64,000 nt of DNA from Brachybacterium saurashtrense (GCF_003355475.1 NZ_CP031356.1:2170001-2234000); one strand, 5' to 3'. Numbered from the stretch's first letter, positions 19,410 through 29,023 are shown. Notes: a model not told the origin generated them from the sequence alone. A program made the numbers and translations.

Positions 19410-20174
19410 TCAGCGGCGGGAGCTGACCCGCACTCCCACACTCTCGCCCCGCCGCACGGCGGCGTCGGCGGTCTGCGCGAAGCGCTCCTCCCAGTCGCCG
19501 ACGCGGCCGAGCTGCGCGGCGAAGGCCGCGTCCGCGCCGTCGGCCCGTGCCCGCTGGAGCACCAGCGACCCGCCCCCGACCCGCGCCACGGCCTCCACCA
19601 CCCGCGACACCTCGGAGAGCAGCGCCGGGGTGACGGTCATGCGCAGCTCGTGGTCGATGCCGGAGTGGAGCAGCATGCCCAACGACCGCTCGGCCTTCGC
19701 GGCGGAGCCTGGCCGGTCCACGAGCGCCGCGTACCCGGACCAGGACGCCTTGACGTCGAAGCCGATCCAGTCCACGAGCGGCGCCTCGCGCCGGGCCCCC
19801 TCGCGCCCCACGCCCAGCAGGGTCGCGAGCCGGCCGGGATAGGCGCCGCCGGTGTGCAGGCCGACGGCGAAGCCGGCCTCGCGCACGCGCCGGACCGCCG
19901 GGACCAGGGCGTGCTGCATGGTGGCCTCTCCCCCGCTGAACACCACGGCGTCCAGCAGGCCGTGCCGCCGCTCGAGCAGCTGCTCGAGCCGGGACCAGGC
20001 CACCGCGCCGGGCACCCGGGGGTCCAGGATCGCGGTGTTGTGACAGTAGGAGCAGGCCCAGGGGCACCCCTGGCAGAACACGGTCGCGGCGAGGCGGCCG
20101 GGCCAGTCGACGGTGGACAGCGGCACCAGCCCCGCGATCTGCAGGTCCGGTGCCGCGACCCGGTCGAGGCTCAT
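19410..20174 (-). CDS. nrdG: anaerobic ribonucleotide reductase activating protein NrdG
   Basis: A 254-residue radical-SAM activase that installs the glycyl radical on NrdD. The cluster motif CPWACSYC (CX3CX2C) lies near residue 35 and is followed by HNTAIL and the SAM-binding VVFSGGEATMQ. Its ATG overlaps the nrdD stop (ATGA), so it is translationally coupled to nrdD. Confidence 0.94.
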   Translation of the reverse strand: MSLDRVAAPDLQIAGLVPLSTVDWPGRLAATVFCQGCPWACSYCHNTAILDPRVPGAVAWSRLEQLLERRHGLLDAVVFSGGEATMQHALVPAVRRVREAGFAVGLHTGGAYPGRLATLLGVGREGARREAPLVDWIGFDVKASWSGYAALVDRPGSAAKAERSLGMLLHSGIDHELRMTVTPALLSEVSRVVEAVARVGGGSLVLQRARADGADAAFAAQLGRVGDWEERFAQTADAAVRRGESVGVRVSSRR

Positions 20175-22063
20175 GCCGTCGGCGCTCCCGTGGCCGAGCC
20201 GCCGGCTCCGAGGCCCGCGGCCTGCTCGGTGAAGAAGGTGCGCTCGGCGTGCTCGCCCTTCTTGCCGATGTTGAAGGAGGCGACGGGCCGGAAGTAGCCC
20301 ATCACGCGGGTCCACACCTCGCAGGCCTGCCCGCAGCGCCCGCACTCGAGGTGCTCGCCCGAGAGGTAGCCGTGCGTGGGGCAGATCGAGAAGGTCGGGG
20401 TGACCGTCAGATAGGGCAGGTGGAAGCGGGTCAGGGCCCGGCGCACCAGCTCCCTGCAGGTGCTCGCCGAGCTCATGGCCTCGTTCATGTACAGGTGCAG
20501 CACGGTCCCGCCGGTGTACTTGGTCTGCAGCTCGTCCTGCCGCTCGAGCGCCTCGAAGGGATCCTCGGTGGCGCCGACGGGGATCTGGGAGGAGTTCGTG
20601 TAGTACGGGTTCTGCGCCGTCCCGGCGGTGAGGATCCCCGGGAACCGCGCACGGTCCTCCTTCGCGAAGCGGTAGGTGGCGCCCTCGGCGGGGGTGGCCT
20701 CGAGGTTGTAGAGGGTGCCGGTGGCCTCCTGGAACTCGACCATCCGCCCTCGGATGTGGTCGAGCACGCGCACGCACATCGCCAGCCCCTCCTCGTCCAT
20801 CAGGTCGTGGCGGTCGCCGGTGACGTTGCGGACCATCTCGTTCATGCCGTTCACGCCGAGGGTGGAGAAGTGGTTGCCGAGGTGGCCCAGGTAGCGCCTC
20901 GTGTACGGGTACAGCCCCGCGTCCATCAGCTCCTGCACCGTGGCGCGGCGCCGCTCGAGGGTGTCCCGCCCGAGGTCCAGCAGACGATCCAGCGCCTCGA
21001 GGAGGGCCTGTTCGTCCCCGGCGTGGAGGTGGCCCAGCCGTGCCATGTTCACGGTGACCACGCCGAGCGAGCCGGTGAGCTCCGCGGAGCCGAACAGGCC
21101 GTTGCCGCGCGTGAGCAGCTCGCGCATGTCCAGCTGCAGGCGACAGCACATCGAGCGGATCATCCCCGGATCCAGGTCCGAGTTCAGGAAGTTCTGGAAG
21201 TAGGGCAGCCCGTACTTCGCGGTCATCGCGAACAGGCGCTCGGCGTTCTCGCTGTCCCAGTCGAAGTCGTGGGTGATGTTGTAGGTGGGGATCGGGAAGG
21301 TGAAGGCCCGGCCGTCGGCATCCCCCTCGGTCATCACCTCGAGGTAGGCGCGGTTGATCAGGTCCCTCTCGGCGCCGAGCTCGCCGTAGGTGAACTCCTG
21401 CACCTCCCCGCCGATCACCGGGTGCTGCGCGCGCAGGTCCTCGGGGCAGGTCCAGTCGAAGGTGAGGTTGGTGAAGGGGCACTGGGAGCCCCAGCGGCTG
21501 GGGACGTTGAGGTTGTGGATCAGCTCCTGCATGTGCTGGAGCACCTGCGGGTAGCTCATCGCATCGCGGCGCACGAAGGGCGCCATGTAGGTGTCGAAGG
21601 AGCTGAAGGCCTGGGCGCCGGCCCATTCGTTCTGCAGGGTGCCCAGGAAGTTCACGATCTGCCCGCAGGCCGAGGAGAAGTGCCGCGGCGGGCGGGAGCC
21701 GATCGCCCCGGCCACCCCGTTGAAGCCCTCCTCGAGGAGAGCGCGCAGGGACCAGCCGGCGCAGTAGCCGGTGAGCATGTCGAGGTCGTGGATGTGGATG
21801 TCCCCGTCTCGGTGGGCCCGGCCCGCCTCGGGGCTGAACACCTCGTCCAGCCAGTGGTTCGCGATCATCTTGCCGGCGGCGTTGAGGATCAGCCCTCCCA
21901 CCGAGTAGCCCTGGTTGGCGTTGGCGTTCACGCGCCAGTCCGAGCGCTCCACGTACTCGGTGACGGTCGCGACAGGGTCCACCTGGCGCCGCACCGCCCC
22001 CGCCGCCGGGGGCGTGGGGGCGGGGAGGTCGGAGCGGACGGTGGACGGGGCGGTGGTGGTCAT
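20171..22063 (-). CDS. nrdD: anaerobic ribonucleoside-triphosphate reductase NrdD
   Basis: A 630-residue class III reductase. The glycyl-radical site is in WTRVMGYFRP near the C-terminus, preceded by the zinc cysteines in FSICPTHGYLSGEHLECGRC. Active-site cysteine regions are seen in SSACGQIVNF and WGSQCPFTNL. AGGAGAG precedes the ATG at 22063. With nrdG it forms an operon under paired NrdR-type boxes, allowing dNTP synthesis without oxygen. No ATP-cone domain is apparent at the N-terminus. Confidence 0.95.
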   Translation of the reverse strand: MTTTAPSTVRSDLPAPTPPAAGAVRRQVDPVATVTEYVERSDWRVNANANQGYSVGGLILNAAGKMIANHWLDEVFSPEAGRAHRDGDIHIHDLDMLTGYCAGWSLRALLEEGFNGVAGAIGSRPPRHFSSACGQIVNFLGTLQNEWAGAQAFSSFDTYMAPFVRRDAMSYPQVLQHMQELIHNLNVPSRWGSQCPFTNLTFDWTCPEDLRAQHPVIGGEVQEFTYGELGAERDLINRAYLEVMTEGDADGRAFTFPIPTYNITHDFDWDSENAERLFAMTAKYGLPYFQNFLNSDLDPGMIRSMCCRLQLDMRELLTRGNGLFGSAELTGSLGVVTVNMARLGHLHAGDEQALLEALDRLLDLGRDTLERRRATVQELMDAGLYPYTRRYLGHLGNHFSTLGVNGMNEMVRNVTGDRHDLMDEEGLAMCVRVLDHIRGRMVEFQEATGTLYNLEATPAEGATYRFAKEDRARFPGILTAGTAQNPYYTNSSQIPVGATEDPFEALERQDELQTKYTGGTVLHLYMNEAMSSASTCRELVRRALTRFHLPYLTVTPTFSICPTHGYLSGEHLECGRCGQACEVWTRVMGYFRPVASFNIGKKGEHAERTFFTEQAAGLGAGGSATGAPTA

Positions 22064-22166
22064 GGGTGCTCTCCTGAGAGGTGATAGGCGGGCGGGGAGA
22101 GCCTGGGGACAGAGGGTCCCGAGGCGGGTGCCGTGATCGGCGATGTGGCTCACGCTAGGCACGCAC

Positions 22167-22212
22167 CACTACATGTGGTGGTCGCGACGCGCCGCCGACA
22201 CGAGATGTAGTG
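22167..22212 (-). promoter_or_regulatory. paired NrdR-type boxes upstream of nrdDG
   Basis: CACTACATGTGGTG (22167-22180) and CACGAGATGTAGTG (22199-22212) start exactly 32 bp apart, about three helical turns, as expected for tandem NrdR boxes. Both fit the dyad CACTA-N4-TAGTG seen again upstream of nrdHIE. Confidence 0.75.
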
Positions 22213-22279
22213 GCACCTGCGCCTTCGGGCGCGGCGCGACGGGACCGAGGTCCCGCCGCGGACCGAACACCCCTCTTGC

Positions 22280-22302
22280 CGTACTACGCGTGCAGTAGTA
22301 CG
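22280..22302 (+). promoter_or_regulatory. palindromic operator upstream of padR
   Basis: CGTACTAC (22280-22287) and GTAGTACG (22295-22302) form a perfect 8-bp inverted repeat with a 7-bp spacer, 62 bp before the PadR start. TTGCCG, a possible -35, overlaps its left edge. Autoregulation by PadR is the simplest reading. Confidence 0.6.
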
Positions 22303-22363
22303 TTGTGCGGTGCACCCGGTACCGGGCGCACCCATCCCCCCAGACCGGACGACAGGAGCCGCT

Positions 22364-22699
22364 GTGATCGGAGCCGACGCCATCCGCGGGCACATCGACC
22401 TGATCCTGCTGGCGATCCTCGAGACCGGCCCCTCCTACGCCTACGAGATCTCCAAGACGATCACGGACCGCTCCCGGGGCGAGTACGTGATCAAGCAGAC
22501 CACCCTCTACACCGCCGTGAAGCGCCTGCAGGCGCAGGGCCTGCTGGCCGGCCACGAGGACATCTCCCCCTCGGGTAAGCCGCGCACCTACTACGCGCTC
22601 ACCGCGGACGGCCTCGAGCAGCTCGAGCTCAAACGTGCCGAGTGGCGCAGCACCCGCGCCCTCGTGGACCACTTCGCCGCCGGAAAGGACATCCCGTGA
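22364..22699 (+). CDS. PadR family transcriptional regulator
   Basis: A 111-residue winged-helix regulator: GHIDLILLAILETGPSYAYE, then YVIKQTTLYTAVKRLQAQGL and SPSGKPRTYYALTADGLEQL, the PadR core with the usual YYxLT wing. GTG at 22364 has CAGGAG upstream. The stop overlaps the GTG of the next gene (GTGA), so both are one operon and the second gene is the likely target. Confidence 0.94.
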   Translation: MIGADAIRGHIDLILLAILETGPSYAYEISKTITDRSRGEYVIKQTTLYTAVKRLQAQGLLAGHEDISPSGKPRTYYALTADGLEQLELKRAEWRSTRALVDHFAAGKDIP

Positions 22700-23709
22700 C
22701 CGTCATCGACTCCTACCTCGACACCCTCTTCGCCCCCTACCCCACCACGCCGCGGCTGCGGGAGGCCCGCCGCGAGCTGCGCGCGATGATGGAGGACAAG
22801 CAGCAGGACCTCATGGCCGACGGACTCAGCGAGTCACAGGCCGTCGGCCAGGTGATCGCCGAGTTCGGCACCCTCGAGGAGGCCGCCCCGGTGCTCGGGA
22901 TCGATGCCGAGCTGAGCCAGGCCGCCGCCGCACCCACCGCACCCGTGCTCGACATCGACCGCGCCCGGCGCTACGTCGAGGCCATGCAGCGCACCCGGTG
23001 GATGCCCGCGACCGGGCTGGCGCTGTTCGTGCTCTGCGCGGCACCGCTGCTGCTGCTCCTCGCGATGAGCTCCGGCCTCTCCGGCGAGCCCGCCACCTGG
23101 GCCGTCGCGGTGGGCATCACCGCCGTGCTGGTCCTGGTCGCGCTCGGCCTGCTGCTGATGACGCTGCAGGACCTGCAGCTGAAGGACTTCGAGGACATCG
23201 GCGAGGGCGAGTTCACCCCCGGCCCGCAGGTGCGCCCCTTCGCCGAGGACCTCCGGCGCCGACGCCGCCGCCCGGTGGCGCTGGCCGGCGGTGCGGCGAT
23301 CGGGCTGTGGATCCTCTGCGCGCTGCCCGTCATCCTCAGCGGCCTGCTCGCCCCGCAGGGCTCCCCCGCCCCGCTGTACGGCGTGAGCGGAACCCTCGCG
23401 ATGGTGGCCGCGGGCCTGGCGCTCTGGACGAGCGCGGGCTGGTCCGACACCGCGGTGAGCGCGCTGCTGCAGGAGGAGGGCGAGGAGGACGACAGCCCCG
23501 AGCGCAGCGACAGCGCGGCGGTGCGCGTGATCGCCGCGATCTACTGGCCCCTCGCCACGGCGGTCTACCTGGCATGGAGCTTCGCCAGCAACGACTGGGG
23601 GATCACCTGGCTGGTGTGGCCCGTGGCCGGGGTGCTCTATGCGGGCCTCTCCGGGCTCGGCGTCGCGCTGCGCCGCGACGAGGGGGCCGCGAAGGCGCGG
23701 GCACACTGA
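22696..23709 (+). CDS. PadR-coupled membrane protein with permease-prefix-like N-terminus
   Basis: A 337-residue protein. Residues 1-75 are a soluble helical domain (YLDTLFAPYPTTPRLREARR; MMEDKQQDLMADGLSESQAV; VIAEFGTLEEAAPVLGI) like the permease prefix/DUF1700 domains that follow PadR genes in many actinobacteria and firmicutes. Six hydrophobic helices follow in three pairs, separated by charged loops. The role is unknown; membrane-stress or transporter control is the usual guess for the family. Confidence 0.82.
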   Translation: MTVIDSYLDTLFAPYPTTPRLREARRELRAMMEDKQQDLMADGLSESQAVGQVIAEFGTLEEAAPVLGIDAELSQAAAAPTAPVLDIDRARRYVEAMQRTRWMPATGLALFVLCAAPLLLLLAMSSGLSGEPATWAVAVGITAVLVLVALGLLLMTLQDLQLKDFEDIGEGEFTPGPQVRPFAEDLRRRRRRPVALAGGAAIGLWILCALPVILSGLLAPQGSPAPLYGVSGTLAMVAAGLALWTSAGWSDTAVSALLQEEGEEDDSPERSDSAAVRVIAAIYWPLATAVYLAWSFASNDWGITWLVWPVAGVLYAGLSGLGVALRRDEGAAKARAH

Positions 23710-23729
23710 GAAGCCCCTCGAGGCCCACG

Positions 23730-23775
23730 ACGCCGAGGGCGGGTCTCCCCTGCTGGGGAGACCCGCCCTCGGCGT
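23730..23775. terminator. long bidirectional terminator between the PadR operon and nrdE
   Basis: Perfect 21-bp arms (23730-23750 and 23755-23775) with a 4-nt loop, between convergent genes. Confidence 0.88.
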
Positions 23776-23808
23776 GTGCGGCCCGCAGGCCGCTCGGAGG
23801 TCAGTCCG

Positions 23809-25941
23809 TCACAGCATGCAGCTGACGCAGCCCTCGACCTCGGTGCCCTCGATCGCCATCTGCCGCAGGCGGATGTAGTAGAGGGTCTTGATGCCCTTGC
23901 GCCAGGCGTAGATCTGGGCCCTGTTGACGTCGCGCGTGGTGGCGGTGTCCTTGAAGAACAGCGTCAGCGACAGCCCCTGGTCCACGTGCTGCGTGGCCTC
24001 GGCGTAGGTGTCGATGATCTTCTCGTAGCCGATCTCGTACGCGTCCTCGTAGTACTCGAGGTTGTCGTTGTCCATGTAGGGCGCCGGGTAGTAGACGCGC
24101 CCGATCTTGCCCTCCTTGCGGATCTCGATCTTGGAGACGATCGGGTGGATCGAGGAGGTGGAGTGGTTGATGTACGAGATGGAGCCGGTGGGCGGCACCG
24201 CCTGCAGGTAGGCGTTGTACATGCCGTGCTCGGCGACCTCGTCGCGCAGCTGCTTCCAGTCCTCGACCGTGGGCAGGTGGGCGTTCGACTCCGCGAACAG
24301 CGCACGCACCTTCTCCGTGCGCGGCTCCCACACGCCCGAGATGTACTTGTCGAAGTACTCGCCGGTGGCGTACTTCGAGTTCTCGAAGTCGTGGAACCGC
24401 TCGCCGCGCTCCTTCGCGATCTGCACCGACGCCTTGATGGCGTGGTACGTGACCGAGTAGAAGTACATGTTCGTGAAGTCCAGGCCCTCCTCGGAGCCGT
24501 AGCGGACCCGCTCGCGCGCCAGGAACCCGTGCAGGTTCATCTGGCCCAGGCCGATCGCGTGGGACTTCCGGTTGCCCTCGGCGATCGTGGGCACGGACTC
24601 GATGTCCGAGGTGTCCGAGACGGCGGTGAGGCCGCGGATCGCGGTCTCGATGGTGCGGGCGAAGTCCGGGGAGTCCATCGCCTTGGCGATGTTCATGGAG
24701 CCCAGGTTGCAGGAGATGTCCCGGCCCATCTCGTCGTAGGTGAGGTCGACGTTCATGGTGGACGGGGTGGAGACCTGCAGGATCTCCGAGCACAGGTTGG
24801 AGTGCGTGACCTTGCCGGCGATGGGGTTCGCCCGGTTCACGGTGTCCTCGAACATGATGTACGGGTAGCCGGACTCGAACTGGATCTCGGCGAGGACCTG
24901 GAAGAAGTCGCGGGCCTTGATCTTCTTCTTCGAGATGCGGGGGTTGTCCACCATCTCGTGGTAGACCTCCGAGACGTTCACGTCCGCGAAGGGCTTGCCG
25001 TACTCGCGCTCCACGTCGTACGGGGAGAACAGGTACATCGGCTCGTTCTTCTTCGCGAGCTCGAAGGTGATGTCGGGGATCACGACGCCCAGGGAGAGGG
25101 TCTTGATGCGGATCTTCTCGTCCGCGTTCTCGCGCTTGGTGTCCAGGAAGCGCAGGATGTCGGGGTGGTGGGCGTTGAGGTACACCGCCCCGGCACCCTG
25201 GCGGGCCCCGAGCTGGTTGGCGTAGGAGAAGGAGTCCTCGAGCAGCTTCATCACGGGGATCACGCCGCTGGACTGGTTCTCGATGTGCTTGATCGGCGCC
25301 CCGTACTCGCGCAGGTTGCTCAGCAGCAGCGCCACGCCGCCGCCGCGCTTGGACAGCTGCAGCGCGGAGTTGATGGAGCGGCCGATGGACTCCATGTTGT
25401 CCTCGATGCGCAGCAGGAAGCAGCTCACGAGCTCGCCGCGCTGGGCCTTGCCGGCGTTGAGGAAGGTGGGGGTGGCGGGCTGGAATCGCCCGTCGAGGAT
25501 CTCCTCGACCAGGTTGCGGGCCAGCTGCTCGTCGCCGCGGGCGAGGGTGAGGGCCACCATCACCACGCGGTCCTCGAAGCGCTCGAGGTACCGCTTGCCG
25601 TCGAAGGTCTTCAGCGTGTACGAGGTGTAGTACTTGAAGGCGCCCAGGAACGTGGGGAAGCGGAACTTCTTGGCGTAGGCCTGCTCGGAGAGCGACTCGA
25701 TGAACGAGAACTCGTACTGCGCGAGCACCTCGGGCTCGTAGTAGTCGTTCTCGACCAGGTAGTCCATCTTCTCGCGCAGCGAGTGGAAGAACACCGTGTT
25801 GGGGTTGACGTGCTGGAGGAAGTACTCCCGCGCGGCCTCGCGGTCCTTCTCGAACTGGATGGTCCCGTCGGGCCCGTACAGGTTCAGCATCGCGTTGAGC
25901 GCGTGGTAGTCGAGCTGCCTGTTGTGCTCGACCGGGGGCAT
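23809..25941 (-). CDS. nrdE: class Ib ribonucleotide reductase alpha subunit NrdE
   Basis: A 710-residue catalytic subunit that reduces ribonucleoside diphosphates. Visible are the N-terminal [34 protein letters not shown] (substrate-site cysteine region), [13 protein letters not shown] and the C-terminal redox pair in [10 protein letters not shown], which is recycled by NrdH. It starts 5 nt after the nrdI stop. The C-terminal CVSCML ends at a TGA just after the terminator. Confidence 0.97.
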   Translation of the reverse strand: MPPVEHNRQLDYHALNAMLNLYGPDGTIQFEKDREAAREYFLQHVNPNTVFFHSLREKMDYLVENDYYEPEVLAQYEFSFIESLSEQAYAKKFRFPTFLGAFKYYTSYTLKTFDGKRYLERFEDRVVMVALTLARGDEQLARNLVEEILDGRFQPATPTFLNAGKAQRGELVSCFLLRIEDNMESIGRSINSALQLSKRGGGVALLLSNLREYGAPIKHIENQSSGVIPVMKLLEDSFSYANQLGARQGAGAVYLNAHHPDILRFLDTKRENADEKIRIKTLSLGVVIPDITFELAKKNEPMYLFSPYDVEREYGKPFADVNVSEVYHEMVDNPRISKKKIKARDFFQVLAEIQFESGYPYIMFEDTVNRANPIAGKVTHSNLCSEILQVSTPSTMNVDLTYDEMGRDISCNLGSMNIAKAMDSPDFARTIETAIRGLTAVSDTSDIESVPTIAEGNRKSHAIGLGQMNLHGFLARERVRYGSEEGLDFTNMYFYSVTYHAIKASVQIAKERGERFHDFENSKYATGEYFDKYISGVWEPRTEKVRALFAESNAHLPTVEDWKQLRDEVAEHGMYNAYLQAVPPTGSISYINHSTSSIHPIVSKIEIRKEGKIGRVYYPAPYMDNDNLEYYEDAYEIGYEKIIDTYAEATQHVDQGLSLTLFFKDTATTRDVNRAQIYAWRKGIKTLYYIRLRQMAIEGTEVEGCVSCML

Positions 25942-25946
25942 CTCGG

Positions 25947-26345
25947 TCAGTGTCGCCAAAACTCTTCCAATCCGTCGTGGACCCGCGTCACATCGCGCTG
26001 GGTGCCGAACAGTTCGAACTTGTACATGTGGGGCACCTGGCACTTGGCGGAGATGATGTCCCCGGCCAGGCAGTAGGCGTCCCCGAAGTTGGTGTTCCCC
26101 GCGCTGATCACGCCTCGGAGCAGGCTCCGGTTGCGTTCATCGTTGAGGAACGTGATGACCTGCTTGGGGACGGCACCGCGGCCGTTGCCCCCACCGTAGG
26201 TCGGGACCACCAGGACGAACTCCTCGTCGGCGACGAGGGGCTCCTCCTTGGCGTAGAGGGGGATGCGCTCGGCGGGCATCCCGAGCTTCTCGATGAAGCG
26301 CTTGGTGTTGCCGGACACCGAGGAGAAGTAGACGAGGTTGGTCAC
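25947..26345 (-). CDS. nrdI: NrdI flavodoxin-like protein
   Basis: A 132-residue flavodoxin-fold protein that supplies the oxidant for assembling the dimanganese-tyrosyl cofactor of NrdF. FMN-loop motifs are [30 protein letters not shown] and [18 protein letters not shown]. The start is GTG at 26345. It lies between nrdH and nrdE. Confidence 0.95.
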   Translation of the reverse strand: MTNLVYFSSVSGNTKRFIEKLGMPAERIPLYAKEEPLVADEEFVLVVPTYGGGNGRGAVPKQVITFLNDERNRSLLRGVISAGNTNFGDAYCLAGDIISAKCQVPHMYKFELFGTQRDVTRVHDGLEEFWRH

Positions 26346-26367
26346 GCCGACACCTCCCGGGCCCTGC

Positions 26368-26625
26368 TCAGATCGCGGTGGCCCGGCGCTGCTCGGCGCC
26401 GGCGCCCGCGAGCGCCTTGATCTTGTCGGGGCGGAAACCGGACCAGTGATCCTCGGCGGTGATCACCACGGGCGCCTGGACGTAGCCGAGGGACTTGACC
26501 TTCGCCAGGGCGTCGGCGTCCTCGGTGATGTCGACGACGTCGTAGGCGACGCCCGCCTTGTTCAGCGCGCGCTTGGTGGCATCGCACTGCACGCAGAGGG
26601 GCTTCGAGTACACGGTGATGTCCAA
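26368..26625 (-). CDS. nrdH: NrdH glutaredoxin-like redoxin
   Basis: An 85-residue redoxin with the active site CVQC and [22 protein letters not shown], the usual NrdH form. It donates electrons to NrdE from thioredoxin reductase. The start is a TTG (complement at 26623-26625) with AAAGG upstream; no ATG or GTG lies at a better position. First gene of nrdHIE. Confidence 0.95.
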   Translation of the reverse strand: MDITVYSKPLCVQCDATKRALNKAGVAYDVVDITEDADALAKVKSLGYVQAPVVITAEDHWSGFRPDKIKALAGAGAEQRRATAI

Positions 26626-26756
26626 GGGAAGGGCCTTTCACGAGCGCTGCGCCGAGGCGCGGGAACGGGGATGACGAGTGCTGTCCGGGGAGGCCGGAGG
26701 GGCCTCGTCGCGACCTCTCCGGGCTGTGGAACCCCGGAACGCCGCGACCTGACCAA

Positions 26757-26802
26757 CACTACACCTAGTGGTGCCCCGGCGCGACGACCACTAGATGTAC
26801 TG
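26757..26802 (-). promoter_or_regulatory. paired NrdR-type boxes upstream of nrdHIE
   Basis: CACTACACCTAGTG (26757-26770) and CACTAGATGTACTG (26789-26802) are 32 bp apart start to start, the same spacing as at nrdDG. All four boxes fit CACTA-N4-TAGTG with one to three changes. Confidence 0.75.
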
Positions 26803-27087
26803 AACTACAACACTGTCATCCACAATGCGCTGTTGACGGGCTGTGGATGGACGGGGAGCACTGGGGATGGCGAGCCCCCGCCACGCCTGGAAACGCTCCG
26901 GGCGTGCACACACCAGTGTGGACGGCGCCCCTGACAGCTGCCGCGCGCGGTGGACGACGCACCGCCGGGGCCGTCCCCGAGCCCCGCCGGACCGGCGAAG
27001 GTGACATGTGCTACCGGCGTGTCCCGGCCCCGTTCCGGGCGTGTCGTCGGCGTGTCGCCGCCGCTGCGGGCCCGGGCGCCGAAGAGG
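26803..27087. other. non-coding stretch upstream of nrdHIE
   Basis: No gene can be supported here. Two DnaA-box-like 9-mers face each other: TCATCCACA (26816-26824) and TGTGGATGG (26842-26850), each one or two bases off TTATCCACA. The remainder is Arg/Pro-coding-like GC-rich sequence with no conserved start. Confidence 0.35.
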
Positions 27088-27127
27088 CGAGGACCCCCGC
27101 GGCCCGGGCGGGCGGCGGGGGTCCTCG
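27088..27127 (-). terminator. terminator after the Gfo/Idh/MocA gene
   Basis: Perfect 13-bp arms (27088-27100 and 27115-27127) with a 14-nt GC-rich loop, 30 bp after the stop codon at 27156. Confidence 0.7.
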
Positions 27128-27155
27128 GCGGGAGGGGCGGCGGCGCCGCGCAGGG

Positions 27156-28673
27156 TCAGTCGCGGGGGCGCTCCGCGGCGCTCTCGGCCCAGGCATCGGA
27201 GACCTCGTCGGCCGCGGGATCGCCCTCCCCCGCGGGGGCAGACGCCTCGGCGGCGGGGGCGGGGTCCGCTGCGGGGCCGTCCTCCGCCGCGGGGGCTGCG
27301 AGATCGGCATCCTCCACGGGCACCGGCTGCTCGAGCGTCTCGGGAGCGGGCTCGACCGGCTGCTCGAGGGTCTCGGCGGCCGGCTCCACGGGCTGCTCGC
27401 CGGCGGCCTCCGCCACGCCGTCCGCCCCCGCCGCGTCGTCCGTGCCCGCCGCGTCGTCCGTGCCCGCCGCATCCTCCGCGTCCGCCGCGTCGGCGGTGCT
27501 CGCCGCGCCGTCGGCGCCGGCGTCGTCCCCGGGCTCCTCGTCGGCCTCGAGGCTGCGACCGTCGGCCTCGACGATGTCGGCCAGCACCTCGCGCAGGAGC
27601 TCCACCTGCGCGAGCGCCTGGGCGGCGCCGGCCACCGGGGCGGTGCCCTTGTCCACGAAGGCGTGGAACGCCTCCCACATCAGCTCCGCCGAACCCTTCG
27701 GGGCGGTGGTCGAGGTCTCCTGCACCACCCCGGACTTCTTCTCCCGCAGGCCGAGGGTGGAGCGGCTGTCGCCGTGGGAGGGCGCGGGCAGCTCCAGGCG
27801 CATCCGGCGCCGGGCGGAGAGCACCTGCACGGTCTCCGAGTACTCGGGCGCGAAGGGGAGGTAGTGCCACACCAGGCGCACCTGCGCCCCGGTCTCGAGC
27901 TCCCCCAGCAGCTCGATCGATCCCGGGATCACGCCCTTGGGCCAGTGCCGCACCGCCACCAGGCGCGCGATCGGGCCGTAGGCGGCCTCGGTGACGGCCA
28001 TCTGATGGGCCACGCCCGTGAGCAGACCCTTGACGTAGAGGTCGCGGTCGCGCTGGGTGGCGCCGTCGCCGGAGCCCGCGACCACCGCCGCCTGCAGGTC
28101 CTTGCGGCGCTGCGAGCGCACCTCGGTGGGGAGGTCGTAGGAGGAGGTGGTGACGTGCGCCTGGCCGAACAGCGGCTGGCTCGCGGGCATCAGCACCTCG
28201 TGGTCCACCATCCGCAGATCCTTCACCGCGATGTGCTCGGCCATCCGGGCGACGGAGTCGTCGTACTGCTGCGGGTAGGCCAGCATCACCAGCGGCCGGC
28301 CCGTCATCCGCTCGAAGTCCGCGACCTTGGCGACCTCCTCGGCGGAGTATCCCAGCGGGGGCTCCACCAGCACCGGGATGCCTCGGCGCATCAGCGCGAG
28401 GAGGTCGTCGACGTGCAGCCCGTCGGTGGAGAGCACGGCGGCGTCCACCGTGAGGGTCTTCGCCCGGATCGCGGCGATGAGATCGGCGACGGTCTCGTAG
28501 CGCGACTCCTCCTCGATGCCCCACACCTCCGAGGCCTCGCGGCGGCGGCGCGGCGAGTGGTCCACCAGCGCGGCGATCGTGAAGCGGTCCCAGCGGCGGC
28601 GCAGCACCGGCAGGTGCACCGCCTGCGCCATGGTTCCGGCGCCGATCACGGCGATGTTCACGGTCTTGGGCAT
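27156..28673 (-). CDS. Gfo/Idh/MocA family oxidoreductase with long acidic tail
   Basis: A 505-residue protein. Residues 1-120 are a Rossmann domain (NIAVIGAGTMAQAVHLPVL) and about 120-370 the Gfo/Idh/MocA C-terminal domain. The family's EKP motif reads VEPPLGYSAEE, so the catalytic Lys of EKP is replaced by Pro, which may mean altered or lost dehydrogenase activity. From about residue 385 a tail of some 120 residues consists of Ala, Asp, Glu, Pro, Gly and Thr with repeats of DDAAGT and EQPVEPA; this is absent from typical members. The ATG at 28673 starts at the Rossmann strand. Confidence 0.85.
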   Translation of the reverse strand: MPKTVNIAVIGAGTMAQAVHLPVLRRRWDRFTIAALVDHSPRRRREASEVWGIEEESRYETVADLIAAIRAKTLTVDAAVLSTDGLHVDDLLALMRRGIPVLVEPPLGYSAEEVAKVADFERMTGRPLVMLAYPQQYDDSVARMAEHIAVKDLRMVDHEVLMPASQPLFGQAHVTTSSYDLPTEVRSQRRKDLQAAVVAGSGDGATQRDRDLYVKGLLTGVAHQMAVTEAAYGPIARLVAVRHWPKGVIPGSIELLGELETGAQVRLVWHYLPFAPEYSETVQVLSARRRMRLELPAPSHGDSRSTLGLREKKSGVVQETSTTAPKGSAELMWEAFHAFVDKGTAPVAGAAQALAQVELLREVLADIVEADGRSLEADEEPGDDAGADGAASTADAADAEDAAGTDDAAGTDDAAGADGVAEAAGEQPVEPAAETLEQPVEPAPETLEQPVPVEDADLAAPAAEDGPAADPAPAAEASAPAGEGDPAADEVSDAWAESAAERPRD

Positions 28674-29023
28674 CGAACGGCTCCTCGGGCTCGGGGCGGG
28701 GACGGCGGCAGCTCCGCGCACTCCCGGCGGGCGCCGTGCCGTCTCCGGCATCGCATCCCGGCTCCGTGCGGGACGCACGCTCGTTTCTACCACACCCGTC
28801 CGCGCCCGGGCCGGGCGCTTCCCCGCCCCCACCTGCACCGCCGCGCGCCGACCCTCCCGGCCGCACGAGGCCGCCGCTCGCACCGCACCGCCCCGCGCGG
28901 GCAGGAGGGCGCCCGGGGCGCGCCCCCGCCCGCGATGCAGGGAGCATCACGGCGAACGCACCGGTGGCGCGGCGCCGCGCCGCACTATCGTGGTCCCGCA
29001 TCATCTCGACCCAGGAGGACCAC
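28674..29023. other. divergent intergenic region, nothing specific seen
   Basis: 350 bp between the Gfo/Idh/MocA gene and the plsC-like gene. Open frames here have no family resemblance. Promoters for both genes must lie here but no convincing -35/-10 pair or dyad was found. Confidence 0.4.
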
